Shown: positions 44,350 to 53,642 of the stretch, piece by piece
How the letters are laid out: each line of letters begins with the position of its first letter
How positions within the stretch are numbered: position 1 is the first letter of the stretch
Source of the DNA: Bifidobacterium subtile
GTDB taxonomy: Bacteria > Actinomycetota > Actinomycetes > Actinomycetales > Bifidobacteriaceae
NCBI RefSeq assembly: GCF_000741775.1
Contig: NZ_JGZR01000008.1
Span: 1 to 64,000 of the forward strand
Direction of reading: 5' to 3'
Length of the DNA: 64,000 nucleotides
The notes under the pieces: generated by a model
Seen by the model: only the letters and a program-made list of their open reading frames with translations
Databases searched by the model: none
Told to the model about the DNA's origin: nothing
Program-made: the position numbers and the translations under genes

Positions 44350-44387
44350 GCCCCTTTCGATAGAGAACGATTAATCGCGATAGGTTC

Positions 44388-45509
44388 TCAGGATGCCGCT
44401 ATTGACGACCACTTATTGGCAAGCAAGGTGTTGGCCTTGGTGACCTGATCGCTGGACGCGGTGTTGATCTCCTTGGGCAAGCCGCCTGCAGTCGCGAGCG
44501 CCTTGGCATCGATCGTGCCCTTCGTTTCCATGTCCTTGGCCAGGACGGGCAACGCGCCGGACTGCAGGAAGAGGTTCTGCACCTCGTCGCCGAAGAGGAA
44601 TTCCTCCCAGAGGCGGGCTGCGGCTGGGTGCGGAGCGTCCTTGTTGATCGCCTGGTTGTAGTACGAGCCGTATGCGTCGCTCGGGATCACAATCGTCTTG
44701 TAGTTCGAGTTCTGCTTGGCCGCGGCAACATTGAGGTAATTCCAGTCGATGACCACCGGGGTCTCTCCGGAAGCGACAGTAGCTGATGTGGCGCTCACGG
44801 ATAAGAAGTTCCCGGCTTTGGCCAGCTTGCTGAAGAAGTCGATGCCGGTCGAGAAATCATCCAGGCTCCCGCCCTGCTGCAGCGTTGCCCAGCCGACCGC
44901 GGCGAATGCGGCGCCTGCCTGGGTCGGGTTGCCATTAATCGCGACCTTGCCTTTATATGCCGGCTTGAGCAGGTCATCGAGCGATTTGGGCTCGGGAACT
45001 TTCGAGGAATCGTAGCCGATCGAGATGACACCGGTGTAGTCGTTGACATACAGGCCGGTGGATTCCTTGTTTTCGGCCGGAATCGTATCCCAATTCTTGA
45101 CCTTGTACGGCGCGAAGTAGGATGTACTGGTGGTGGCAACGGCCGGGCCCAAGTCGAAGACGTCAGGCGCGTTCTTCTGGCCCTTGAGATCCTTCGCGGC
45201 CTTGATCTCCTCCGCGCTGGAGGCATCGGGGTTAGTCGAATTGATTTTGATGCCGTACTTCGACTGGAACAGCTTGATAATGCTGCCCCAATTCGCCCAG
45301 TCATCCGGGCAGGCTATCAGCGTGAGCGCGCCCTCGGCCTTGGCTTTGGCGACCAGCCCATCCATGCCGCCCAAATCTGCTGAGCTGGTGGCCGTGGATG
45401 ATTTTGCATCGGCTTTGCCGCCGGACGACGAACCGCAGGCTGCGGATGTCACGGCTATGGACAGACCGGCGAGAACCGCCAGCGATTTCTTGACGAATGA
45501 TGTCTTCAT
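44388..45509 (-). CDS. ABC transporter substrate-binding lipoprotein
   Basis: A 373-residue exported protein. The signal peptide MKTSFVKKSLAVLAGLSI ends in the lipobox TSAAC, so it is lipid-anchored. The mature part is a two-lobed type-2 periplasmic-binding fold (VAKAKAEGALTLIACPDDWA, DVFDLGPAVATTSTSYFAPYK, VVIDWNYLN), like binding proteins for phosphonates, iron or polyamines. ATG 45509 has GGAG upstream. It leads the transporter genes. The ligand is not known; a phosphorylated amine such as phosphoethanolamine or 2-aminoethylphosphonate fits the neighbours. Confidence 0.88.
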   Translation of the reverse strand: MKTSFVKKSLAVLAGLSIAVTSAACGSSSGGKADAKSSTATSSADLGGMDGLVAKAKAEGALTLIACPDDWANWGSIIKLFQSKYGIKINSTNPDASSAEEIKAAKDLKGQKNAPDVFDLGPAVATTSTSYFAPYKVKNWDTIPAENKESTGLYVNDYTGVISIGYDSSKVPEPKSLDDLLKPAYKGKVAINGNPTQAGAAFAAVGWATLQQGGSLDDFSTGIDFFSKLAKAGNFLSVSATSATVASGETPVVIDWNYLNVAAAKQNSNYKTIVIPSDAYGSYYNQAINKDAPHPAAARLWEEFLFGDEVQNLFLQSGALPVLAKDMETKGTIDAKALATAGGLPKEINTASSDQVTKANTLLANKWSSIAAS

Positions 45510-45534
45510 TGCTGCTCCATACATATTGCTTGAA

Positions 45535-45546
45535 TAAACGTGTTTA
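45535..45546. promoter_or_regulatory. Inverted repeat before the binding-protein gene
   Basis: taaac-gt-gttta lies 26 bases upstream of the binding-protein ATG and could be an operator, for example for the GntR protein of this cluster. Confidence 0.35.
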
Positions 45547-45666
45547 CTGTTGTTGAGATGGTTGAGGGTTAGTTGGATATTGCAAAATCAGAATCTATTC
45601 GGACTCGTTTCGGCTGGTTGCAGCGATTGCAGACTTACTCTGATTCGTCCCGCGCCAGCCCCGAAA

Positions 45667-47166
45667 TCATTCGGTTTTGTACTGCGCCACGCCGCCTGAA
45701 GCCGCGAACTCTTCTTCGGGAGACAGGACCAGATGCTTGCGCCCGTACAGTGCGAAGAACGCCGTGGCTACGAGGTAAATGGCGACCATGGCGTACACCG
45801 CCAGCCGGTAATCCGGGTTGAAGAGCACGGCAACGAAAATCACCAGCGCGAGCAGCCCTGAGACAACTGCTCCGGCAACACCGTATTTGCTGATGAATGG
45901 CCGTTTGATGTCGGGCATCCGCCTGCGCAGCAGCACGAAGGACACCATCTGCAGCAGGTAGGCGAGCACAGCGCCCCACACCGCGATGTTCAGCACGACC
46001 GAACCGGCTCCGGAGCCGCCGTAGGCGATGATGAACAGCGCGGCGAATCCGATGACCGCTCCGACGATCAGCCCCCAGTACGGCGTCTTCTTCTTGCCCG
46101 TCAGGCTCAGGAAAGCCGGATAATAGCCAGCACGGGAAAGCGAATACAGGTTGCGGCCGTAGGCGAACATGATGCCTTGAATGGAGGCAAGCAAACCGAT
46201 CAGCGCGAATGCAGAGAGCACGGCTGCCAGATTGCCCGGCAGAATCGCCCGGTAGCCGTCGAGCAGCGGTTCATCGGAGCCGGCGAGCGCCTTGGAGCCG
46301 ACAACCGCAGGATTGAGGAAGACGATGACCAGCGCGGACAATCCCAGCGTGAAGATGCACCAGCGCGAGGCCTTCGGAATGTTGCGCTCTGGGTCGCGGA
46401 CCTCTTCGGCGGCCAATGGCAGCTGTTCGATGCCGAGGAACAGCCACATGGCGAAGGGCATCGCGTAGAATATCGCGCCAGCGCCGAAAGGCAGGAAAGC
46501 GTTGTCGCCCTGTTCGGGCTTGATGTTCAGCAGCGAGGAGAAGTCGATCGCCCCGGAGACGATCGCGCCGATGCCGAAGACGGCAACGATGGCCAGCGCG
46601 ACAACCGATATGATCTGAGCGAAATGGAATGAGGTTTCAGCGCCGAGCCAGTTGACCACGACGAACACAATGTACAGGATGAGCCACCACACCCATTGCA
46701 GCCCGTGCTGAGTCAGCGAATATCCGGTGAGGTCGGAGAGTATCGCGTCTGCGTACGCCGACGAGAAATACACGATGGTCGCCGCGGTCATCACGTATTC
46801 GATGGTTTCCGCCAGACCGGTGAAGAACCCGCCCCACGGCCCCATTGCGGCCCGTGCGAAGGAGTAGGCGCCGCCGGTGTGCGGCATGGCCGAAGCCATT
46901 TCGCTGATGGAATTGAGCATCATCACATACATCGCGTACACCACCAGGGCTGCGATGAGCATGCCGCCCCAGCCGGCTTGGGCGATGCCGCCGTTCCAGC
47001 CGGAGAAGTCTCCGGAGATCACTGCGGATATGCCGATGGCCCACAGGCCGAAAACGCCCGCGGTTCGTTTGAGCTGGCGCTTTTCGAAATAATCGTCGCT
47101 GGTGGTGATATAGGTGATGCCGGCTGGTCCGGTGCTTCTGTGTTCGTCGGTGGTTGCTGTAGACAT
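45667..47166 (-). CDS. APC-family permease, ethanolamine-permease-like
   Basis: A 499-residue transporter with 12 predicted helices. The N-terminal stretch DDYFEKRQLKRTAGVFGLWA, VISGDFSGWNGGIAQAG and the AMPHTGGAYSFARAAMGPWGGF loop closely match what I recall of Eat-type ethanolamine permeases; other amino-acid permeases of the superfamily lack the ISGDF-GW motif. ATG 47166 is chosen, with AAGGA 11 bases upstream; ATG 47175 is possible. Placed between the APH kinase and the ABC genes, it probably supplies the kinase's substrate. Confidence 0.8.
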   Translation of the reverse strand: MSTATTDEHRSTGPAGITYITTSDDYFEKRQLKRTAGVFGLWAIGISAVISGDFSGWNGGIAQAGWGGMLIAALVVYAMYVMMLNSISEMASAMPHTGGAYSFARAAMGPWGGFFTGLAETIEYVMTAATIVYFSSAYADAILSDLTGYSLTQHGLQWVWWLILYIVFVVVNWLGAETSFHFAQIISVVALAIVAVFGIGAIVSGAIDFSSLLNIKPEQGDNAFLPFGAGAIFYAMPFAMWLFLGIEQLPLAAEEVRDPERNIPKASRWCIFTLGLSALVIVFLNPAVVGSKALAGSDEPLLDGYRAILPGNLAAVLSAFALIGLLASIQGIMFAYGRNLYSLSRAGYYPAFLSLTGKKKTPYWGLIVGAVIGFAALFIIAYGGSGAGSVVLNIAVWGAVLAYLLQMVSFVLLRRRMPDIKRPFISKYGVAGAVVSGLLALVIFVAVLFNPDYRLAVYAMVAIYLVATAFFALYGRKHLVLSPEEEFAASGGVAQYKTE

Positions 47167-47328
47167 GATGACCATATTCCTTTCCGTGAATTGACTATGG
47201 GAATGATTTCGCTGTGCTGCGGACGGCAGCTGCGGAAAGCGGCTGCGGAAAGCAACGCGCAGCGCGAAGTTAATGATGTGAAGTCAGTGATTATGAATCC
47301 TGGGTACCTGCTGATTTGCGCTGATCCG

Positions 47329-48396
47329 CTACCGCAGCAGCCACAGCGGATCGTCCAGATAGCGCCGCGCGCATTCGACGCTGCCCGGCGCCTGGGCTGC
47401 CGCCAGCCCGTCGGGCAACGCGTCCTCGCGGTGATTGGTGGTCCAGCCGAGCATCTGCAGGCGACGAATCATCGACAGCGCGGACATGGTTTCGAGCTCG
47501 TCATCGCTGAATTTCCCGGCTTGACGCTCATATCCCCGCACCCACGCCTGAGCGAGCTCGGGCGCATAGGACTCATGTTCGATGAAGCTCAGCGATGACG
47601 CGTAGTCGTAGAGGTACCAGCTGTATCCGGCGTCATCGAAGTCGATGATGGTCAGCTCGCCATCCTCGGCTCTGATCACATTCGAAGGGCGCAGGTCGGC
47701 GTGAATCAGGCCCCAGGTCTCGTTGGTGCGCGGCACTTTCATGACCACGTCCATCGCCTTCCACAGCGCCTTTTCGCATGTCTCGCGCTCGCCATCACTC
47801 AAATCCGCGCTTTCCCACCGACCCCAGCGCGGGGATGGGCCGACCATATTCGACAGGTCCCAATTGAACCGCTGGAAGCCGTACGGCGGTTTCCAATGGC
47901 GCGACTGCTCGTGGAACAGCGCCGCCCACGAGCCGATGGTCTCGTAATACGGCGCCGGGTTGTCGAGGTCTTCGAGTACTTCGCCGCTGACGAATTTGGT
48001 GGAGACCACCGTCCAGCCGATGCCGCTGGTGTCATGAATCGTGGTCACGAAGGTGCCGCGCACCGTGGGCACGGGATTGATGAGTCTGACGCCATCGATG
48101 TCGTGCAAGGCGTTGAGCCATAGGATCTCGGAGGCCACCGCCTGCGGGCCGCCCACGTATCCGGGCTGCGAGACGCGCACGACGCCTTCCTCCTTGCCGT
48201 CGAGCTTGAGCACGAAGGTCGCGTTCTCCGAGACGGTGATGAGTTGGATTCCGGCGCGGCTCTTCTCAATGCCCCAGGCCGCGCACACGCCTTGAAACAG
48301 CCAGAACGGCGCCGACGAGCCTTTGGTCAGCCCGCTGAAAGCGTCAAGGCTTGCCGGCTCGTCGTCGGAATCGAGAATCGTGGAAATCTGTAACAT
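47329..48396 (-). CDS. APH-superfamily small-molecule kinase (ethanolamine/hydroxylysine kinase-like)
   Basis: A 355-residue kinase of the aminoglycoside phosphotransferase/choline kinase fold. The catalytic loop is WGLIHADLRPSNVI and the metal-binding Asp is in TIIDFDDAGYSWYLYDYA; the N-lobe holds NATFVLKLDG with the ATP-binding Lys. Related enzymes phosphorylate homoserine, choline, ethanolamine or 5-hydroxylysine. Next to an ethanolamine-type permease and a phospho-lyase, phosphorylation of ethanolamine or a similar amino alcohol is the best reading. AGAGG lies ahead of the ATG. First gene of the block on this strand. Confidence 0.82.
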   Translation of the reverse strand: MLQISTILDSDDEPASLDAFSGLTKGSSAPFWLFQGVCAAWGIEKSRAGIQLITVSENATFVLKLDGKEEGVVRVSQPGYVGGPQAVASEILWLNALHDIDGVRLINPVPTVRGTFVTTIHDTSGIGWTVVSTKFVSGEVLEDLDNPAPYYETIGSWAALFHEQSRHWKPPYGFQRFNWDLSNMVGPSPRWGRWESADLSDGERETCEKALWKAMDVVMKVPRTNETWGLIHADLRPSNVIRAEDGELTIIDFDDAGYSWYLYDYASSLSFIEHESYAPELAQAWVRGYERQAGKFSDDELETMSALSMIRRLQMLGWTTNHREDALPDGLAAAQAPGSVECARRYLDDPLWLLR

Positions 48397-48511
48397 CGAA
48401 ACCTCTTTTGTATAGCGGATTCGTGATTGGTGACTTCCATTCTCGCCAACAACGCCCAGGCAATCGCGGTGGAGCTGTTACGGACCAGTTACAAAACCAC
48501 GGCTTGTATTA

Positions 48512-50560
48512 ATGGCTGGTTACCGATGCCTGAGTGCGTTGGGTTTTGGGGGTATCGGGTATGATGGAGATGCTGGACACGGCATTTCCGCACGTTCCCT
48601 ACACTCTCGGCAGGCGCTAGGACTTTCAGGGGACGTTGCCGAATCCAGTGGGGTGGTTCTGAGGCCATCCCCATGCAAAGCGAAGGGTCTCCGGCGCAGC
48701 AATCCGTCGGTGATCGAGCTGGCAAGCGCAAAATCCGTGCATTTCCTCGGCATCCCCGTGGCGATCGTGAATTACACCTACACCGTGATTCCGATCATCA
48801 TCACGATCTGGGCCGCCAGCAAGCTCGAGCATGTCCTCAACAAATATCTGCCGAGCAATCTGCGCAACTTCCTCTCCCCCATGCTCGTCGTGCTCATCAC
48901 GGTTCCGCTGGTGCTGCTGACCATCGGACCGCTGTCGAGCTGGTGCGCGGAAGGACTTGCCAATGGACTCGAATGGCTGTGGAGCAAGGCGCCCATCGTC
49001 GGCGGCCTGATTCTGGGCGCCGCATGGCAGCCGCTCGTGGTGTTCGGCATCCACTGGGGCGTGTGGCCGGTCATCATCAACGACATCACGCTCGACGGAT
49101 CCAGCCACCTGTCAGCGCCTCTGCTGCCCGCAGTGTTCGGCATGTGCGGCGCTGTATTCGGCGTGTTCCTGAAGACCAAGAACAAGCGTCTCAAGGAGCT
49201 TGCAGGCCCGGCGACCATCACAGGCGTGTTCGCAGGAATCACCGAGCCGGCCATCTACGGCGTGACGCTGCCGTTGCGCCGGCCCTTCATCTACGCGGTT
49301 ATCGCCGGCGGAGTCGGCGGTGCGATCGCTGCTGCGGGCGGTGGCGGAACGACCGCGTTCGCCTTGCCCGGCGGGCTGACCATACCGGTATATATCGGCG
49401 TGGGCAATTTCGCCGTGGAGATGATCGGCACCGGTGTCGCCGCGGTACTTGCCTTCATTCTCACGGTCACAATCGGTTTCAAGGACATGCCCGAGGATTC
49501 GGTGGCTTCGGTGGCGGCTGAAACCGGCGATATCAACGCCGCGCAGGCGGATGACTGGGCTGCCGCTGTCCCGGCTGCCGCGCAATCAGCACAGTCTTCC
49601 AAGACGGTACTTGCTGCCGCGACTGCGCCTGCAGCCGCGCCGATGACTGCGACTCAGACCGTCGCGGAAACCAAGGTCATCGCTGTCACCTCGCCTGCCA
49701 CTGGCAAGGTGATCGCATTGCAGAACATCGCGGATCAGATATTCGCGAGCGGCGCGCTGGGCAAAGGAGCGGGAGTGCTTCCCTCCGACGGCCGCATATC
49801 GCATGGTGCTTATTATTGGACGCCGATTGTGCTCGCATACAACTCGAATCACATCGCGGGCAGCACACTCACTCAGCGTCAGACCCAGCAGATTTACGAC
49901 ACCGACTCCTTCACGCCGCAGGGCGACGGGCAGTCGATCAAAGTCGATGACATAATCGAGACCAAGAACCATTTCCGCGCCTTCGACCTGATCCTCGACC
50001 ATTATCAGGAGCCACTGAGCCACGACCTGCTCACCTCGCTGCATGCCATGCTCAAGGCCGACACCAGCCAGGCGCGCAACCCAAGGATGTGGAATGTGGG
50101 CGGCTACAAACGCCACCCCAACCAAATCGGCATGTTCGACCCCGTGAAGACCACGCAGCCGGACCATGTGCGAGCCGAACTGGACGATTTGTTCACGCTC
50201 ATGGCCGCTTTCACCGGAACAGATGCCCAATTCGCGCGCTTTCATGCGACCTTCGAGGCCATCCACCCGTTCTCCGACGGCAACGGGCGCGTCGGACGCC
50301 TCCTCATGTTCAAGGAATCACTGCGCGTCGGCGTCTTGCCGCCTGTCATCTTCGACGATGAGAAGTCACAGTACCTCGCCGCGCTGTCCGCATGGCATCT
50401 GGATGCACCAGAAAACCTGGCCGATTTCATGCATCACAGCCGCGAACGCTATCGCGATGAAATCCTGAGTCAATTCGACGCCGGTCACGAATTCGTTTAC
50501 CAATTCACCGAACGCACGAGTCTGGACGGCTTCGACTCGCAGACTCGGTTTGCCCGCTAA
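48512..50560 (+). CDS. Chimeric frame: truncated beta-glucoside PTS (EIIC-EIIA part) fused to a Fic domain
   Basis: One open frame of 682 residues. Residues ~65-330 are the second half of a BglP-type EIIC (SVHFLGIPVAIVNYTYTVIP, ATITGVFAGITEPAIYGV); ~390-425 are the start of an EIIA domain (SPATGKVIALQNIADQIFAS). At about 49795 this passes in frame into a Fic protein (~428-660) with the catalytic HPFSDGNGRVGR at 585-596. EIIB, the first EIIC helices and the EIIA active-site part are missing, so the PTS part cannot work. In the N-terminal Fic helix YNSNHIAGSTLT the usual inhibitory Glu is Ala449. The first ~60 residues resemble nothing. May be a decayed fusion or a new membrane-anchored AMP-transferase. 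Confidence 0.75.
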   Translation: MAGYRCLSALGFGGIGYDGDAGHGISARSLHSRQALGLSGDVAESSGVVLRPSPCKAKGLRRSNPSVIELASAKSVHFLGIPVAIVNYTYTVIPIIITIWAASKLEHVLNKYLPSNLRNFLSPMLVVLITVPLVLLTIGPLSSWCAEGLANGLEWLWSKAPIVGGLILGAAWQPLVVFGIHWGVWPVIINDITLDGSSHLSAPLLPAVFGMCGAVFGVFLKTKNKRLKELAGPATITGVFAGITEPAIYGVTLPLRRPFIYAVIAGGVGGAIAAAGGGGTTAFALPGGLTIPVYIGVGNFAVEMIGTGVAAVLAFILTVTIGFKDMPEDSVASVAAETGDINAAQADDWAAAVPAAAQSAQSSKTVLAAATAPAAAPMTATQTVAETKVIAVTSPATGKVIALQNIADQIFASGALGKGAGVLPSDGRISHGAYYWTPIVLAYNSNHIAGSTLTQRQTQQIYDTDSFTPQGDGQSIKVDDIIETKNHFRAFDLILDHYQEPLSHDLLTSLHAMLKADTSQARNPRMWNVGGYKRHPNQIGMFDPVKTTQPDHVRAELDDLFTLMAAFTGTDAQFARFHATFEAIHPFSDGNGRVGRLLMFKESLRVGVLPPVIFDDEKSQYLAALSAWHLDAPENLADFMHHSRERYRDEILSQFDAGHEFVYQFTERTSLDGFDSQTRFAR

Positions 50561-50648
50561 TCCAGTTGGCTTCGAGTGCAGCACAGCAGAACGAAAATTC
50601 CGCACACCGAAAAGGACTCCCGGCAATTGGCCGGAAGCCCTTGAAAAG

Positions 50649-50733
50649 CGGACAGGGCGGGATTCGAACCCGCGGTGGATTGCTCCACAACGGTTTTCAA
50701 GACCGTCTCCTTCGGCCGCTCGGACACCTGTCC
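50649..50733 (-). tRNA. tRNA-Ser (anticodon TGA)
   Basis: An 85-nt class-II tRNA. Acceptor GGACAGG pairs with CCTGTCC, the anticodon loop CTTGAAA gives TGA, a long variable arm (TGTGGAGCAATCCACC) follows, and the T loop is GTTCGAATC. The discriminator is G, as for serine; CCA is not encoded. The serS gene is 290 bases away on the same strand. Confidence 0.93.
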
Positions 50734-51025
50734 ATTGCGCCTCGCACGCGAGGCACAAGCTGTAATTATAACCGACGAAACCGACATTGCCGACAAGTCA
50801 TGAACTTACCGGAGTTGCTGGCAACGCATGAGCCGTAGGGCAACCAGCTTGGCCCGTGCCCTTTCATTCGACGCATGGTGCGCGGCATTATCGTATGCAG
50901 CGCTCGCAGAAACGGAATGCCGGAACGCCATGGTTCCGCCTTCCGAAAACCACGCACCGGTCACGAGTCGGAAGTCATACACCGAGTCGTCTAGGACGAC
51001 TTTCGATTCGCGACCGCTGAACGCC

Positions 51026-52312
51026 TCACGCCTCCCAAGCAGTAGGCTCTATGACCTCGCGGCCGCCCATGTACGGGCGCATCGCGGCGGGAATCTCAAT
51101 CGAGCCATCGGCCTGCTGGTGGTTCTCCATGATCGCGACGAGCCAGCGCGTGGTGGCCAGCGTGCCGTTCAGCGTGGACACCGAACGGGTCGAGCCGTCC
51201 TCGAGACGTTCGCGGATGTTGAGGCGCCGTGCCTGGTATTCCGTGCAGTTCGAGGTGGAGGTCAGCTCGCGGTACCGGCCCTGCGTCGGCACCCACGCCT
51301 CGTTGTCGAACTTGCGGGCCGCGGAAGAGCCCAGGTCGCCGGCAGCGGTGTCGATGGTGCGGTAGGGCACCTCGACCTTGTGCAGCATCTCCTCCTCCAT
51401 CGCGAGCAGGCGCACGTGCATGTCGCGCGAGTCCTCCTGCTTGCAGTAGACGAACATCTCCACTTTGTCGAACTGATGCACGCGGATGATGCCGCTCGTG
51501 TCCTTGCCGGCGGCTCCGGCCTCGCGCCGGTAGCAGCTCGACCAGCCCGCATAGCGCAGCGGGCCGTTGCTCAGATCAAGAATCTCGTTCTCGTGCATGC
51601 CGGCGAGCGCCACTTCGGAAGTGCCGACCAGGTACTGGTCGTCGGGGTCGCGAAGCCGGTAGATCTCATCGGCGTGCGAATTGAGGAAACCGGTCCCGGC
51701 CATGATTTCCGGGCGCACCAGCGTCGGCGTGATGGTCAGCGTGAAACCTTCGGACTCGGCCTGGTCGACGGCCATCGTCAGCATGGCGATCTGCAGACGC
51801 GCAACCGCGCCGCGCAGGAAGTAGAAGCGCGAGCCGGAGACCTTCGCGCCTCGGCGCATGTCGATGCCGGCCACGCCGAGACCGAGTGCCAAATGATCCT
51901 TCGGTTCGAAGCCTTCGGCCGCGAAATCGCGGATATCGCCGACCTTCTTGACGACGACGTAATCATCCTCGCCGCCTTCGGGCGCTTCCGGTTCAACGAC
52001 GTTCGACAGCTTCCACATCGCGTTCGTGTAAGCCTCGGCCGCCTCGTCGGATGCCGTCTTGAACTGCGACACGTTTGCGGACAGTTCCTTGGTGCGCGAA
52101 ATGAGCGCGGCCTTCTCGTCCCCTTTGGCTGCGGCGACCTTGCGACCGAGCGCCTTCTGCTCGGCCCGCGCCGCTTCGAATTCCTTGAGCGAGGCCCGCC
52201 GCGACTCGTCTGCCCCCAGCACCTCATCCACAAGCTCCACGGATTCCCCGCGTTTGCGTTGTGATTCCTTCACTATATCGGCATGGTCGCGTATGAATTG
52301 GATATCAAGCAT
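51026..52312 (-). CDS. serS: Seryl-tRNA synthetase
   Basis: This 428-residue class-II enzyme charges tRNA-Ser. An N-terminal coiled-coil arm (~25-110) that grips the long variable arm is followed by the catalytic core: [12 protein letters not shown] (motif 1 region), [21 protein letters not shown] (motif 2) and [19 protein letters not shown] (motif 3). ATG 52312 ([14 protein letters not shown]) matches the family; the frame is open ~100 codons further upstream without similarity. TACTCT ends 7 bases before the ATG, so a leaderless transcript is likely. Confidence 0.96.
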   Translation of the reverse strand: MLDIQFIRDHADIVKESQRKRGESVELVDEVLGADESRRASLKEFEAARAEQKALGRKVAAAKGDEKAALISRTKELSANVSQFKTASDEAAEAYTNAMWKLSNVVEPEAPEGGEDDYVVVKKVGDIRDFAAEGFEPKDHLALGLGVAGIDMRRGAKVSGSRFYFLRGAVARLQIAMLTMAVDQAESEGFTLTITPTLVRPEIMAGTGFLNSHADEIYRLRDPDDQYLVGTSEVALAGMHENEILDLSNGPLRYAGWSSCYRREAGAAGKDTSGIIRVHQFDKVEMFVYCKQEDSRDMHVRLLAMEEEMLHKVEVPYRTIDTAAGDLGSSAARKFDNEAWVPTQGRYRELTSTSNCTEYQARRLNIRERLEDGSTRSVSTLNGTLATTRWLVAIMENHQQADGSIEIPAAMRPYMGGREVIEPTAWEA

Positions 52313-52319
52313 GGCTTCA

Positions 52320-52325
52320 AGAGTA
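52320..52325 (-). promoter_or_regulatory. -10 box of a probable leaderless serS promoter
   Basis: TACTCT on the minus strand ends 7 bases before the serS ATG, the same hexamer as before serC. Confidence 0.5.
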
Positions 52326-52508
52326 ATGCCGCAAGCCGACACGGCAGGCTCGGGGCGCTTCGCCGCGCGTCTGCCGCCCTGCATTCGATCTCGCGCACCG
52401 TATGCCACACGCCCGGCGCCGCGCATACCTGTGCGCGTTCGTGCAGGAATCGTTGACGTCGCAATTCGCGCAGGGCGTTTTCCGCTATGAACGCGCACAA
52501 TGGAGGGT

Positions 52509-53642
52509 ATGTCCACCACTGCGCTCATCGTCATCGCCAGCATCGTCGCCGCCATAGTTCTCATTGCCGCGGTGGTTTTCGGCATACGGGCGTACCGACG
52601 CCATCGTTTCACGCAGGCCGTCGAGCAGCGCGACAAGGATCAGGTGCATTACGCCTTCATCATCAATCCCTCCAAGCCTCAGGCAGCCGAGTTGCGGCCG
52701 CATATCGAGGAGTATTGCAGACGCAAGAAACTGCGGCAGGTCGAGTTCATCGAAACCCAGCTCGATAAGGATGGCCACGCCTGTGCGCTCGAAGCGCTGG
52801 ATCATGGCGCCGACGTGCTCATCGCGGTCGGCGGCGACGGCACGGTGCGCACGGTGGCGAGCGTGGTTTCGGGCACCGAACACACTCTGGGCATCATTCC
52901 CATCGGCACCGGCAATCTCTTCGCACGCAATATGGGCATTCCTATCGACGACGTCGATGCGGCGCTCACCGTCGCCACCTCGCACGGCTCCCGGCAGGTC
53001 GATATGGGTCGGCTCTCGATGCTCGACCAGCCAGAAGACGAACGCGAGCACGCGTTTCTGATTATCGCCGGCATCGGATTCGATGCCCTGATGATCGACG
53101 ACACCGATCCCGAACTCAAGAAGAACATCAGCTGGCTGGCCTATTTCGTCAGCGGATTCCGTCACTTGTTCTCGCCCAAATACCGGGGCACCATCACGAT
53201 GACCGGCGCGGATGGCGAAATCCATAGCTCTAAAAGCGTGTCATTCCGCACATTCCTGGCAGGCAACTGCGGGCAGATTCCCATGGTTTCGCTTATGCCC
53301 GAGGCCACGTACGACGACGGACTGCTTGATTTCGAACTGATCGACACTTCAGGCGGCATCATCGGCTGGGCGAATCTCTTCGGCGACATGGTGCATCAGA
53401 CCGTCGTGGGCAAGCCGGGGCAAAGCCCGCTGTCGACCAATTCGACGCTCGATCAGATTCAGGGCATCAGCGCCGAAATCGAGCTGGAACGCAAGGCTCT
53501 GGCGCAGGTCGATGGGGATATCGTGGGCGAAACCAAGCGCATCCGCTTCGACGTGGATCGCAAGGCCTTGCGTGTGCGCGTGCCGCAGCTTGAAGATGCG
53601 CAGGCCGGCATCGGGGCTTCGTCCGAAACCTCAGCGCAATGA
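52509..53642 (+). CDS. Diacylglycerol kinase-like lipid kinase
   Basis: A 377-residue protein with one N-terminal membrane helix (~4-25) and a diacylglycerol-kinase catalytic domain (~45-175) with ATP loop VLIAVGGDGTVRTVAS and IIPIGTGNLFARN, followed by a second lobe (~180-360; AGIGFDALMIDDTD). It may phosphorylate diacylglycerol or another lipid, recycling head-group-free lipid at the membrane. GGAGGG lies just before ATG 52509; the in-frame ATG at 52500 is an alternative. It is divergent from serS. Confidence 0.85.
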   Translation: MSTTALIVIASIVAAIVLIAAVVFGIRAYRRHRFTQAVEQRDKDQVHYAFIINPSKPQAAELRPHIEEYCRRKKLRQVEFIETQLDKDGHACALEALDHGADVLIAVGGDGTVRTVASVVSGTEHTLGIIPIGTGNLFARNMGIPIDDVDAALTVATSHGSRQVDMGRLSMLDQPEDEREHAFLIIAGIGFDALMIDDTDPELKKNISWLAYFVSGFRHLFSPKYRGTITMTGADGEIHSSKSVSFRTFLAGNCGQIPMVSLMPEATYDDGLLDFELIDTSGGIIGWANLFGDMVHQTVVGKPGQSPLSTNSTLDQIQGISAEIELERKALAQVDGDIVGETKRIRFDVDRKALRVRVPQLEDAQAGIGASSETSAQ

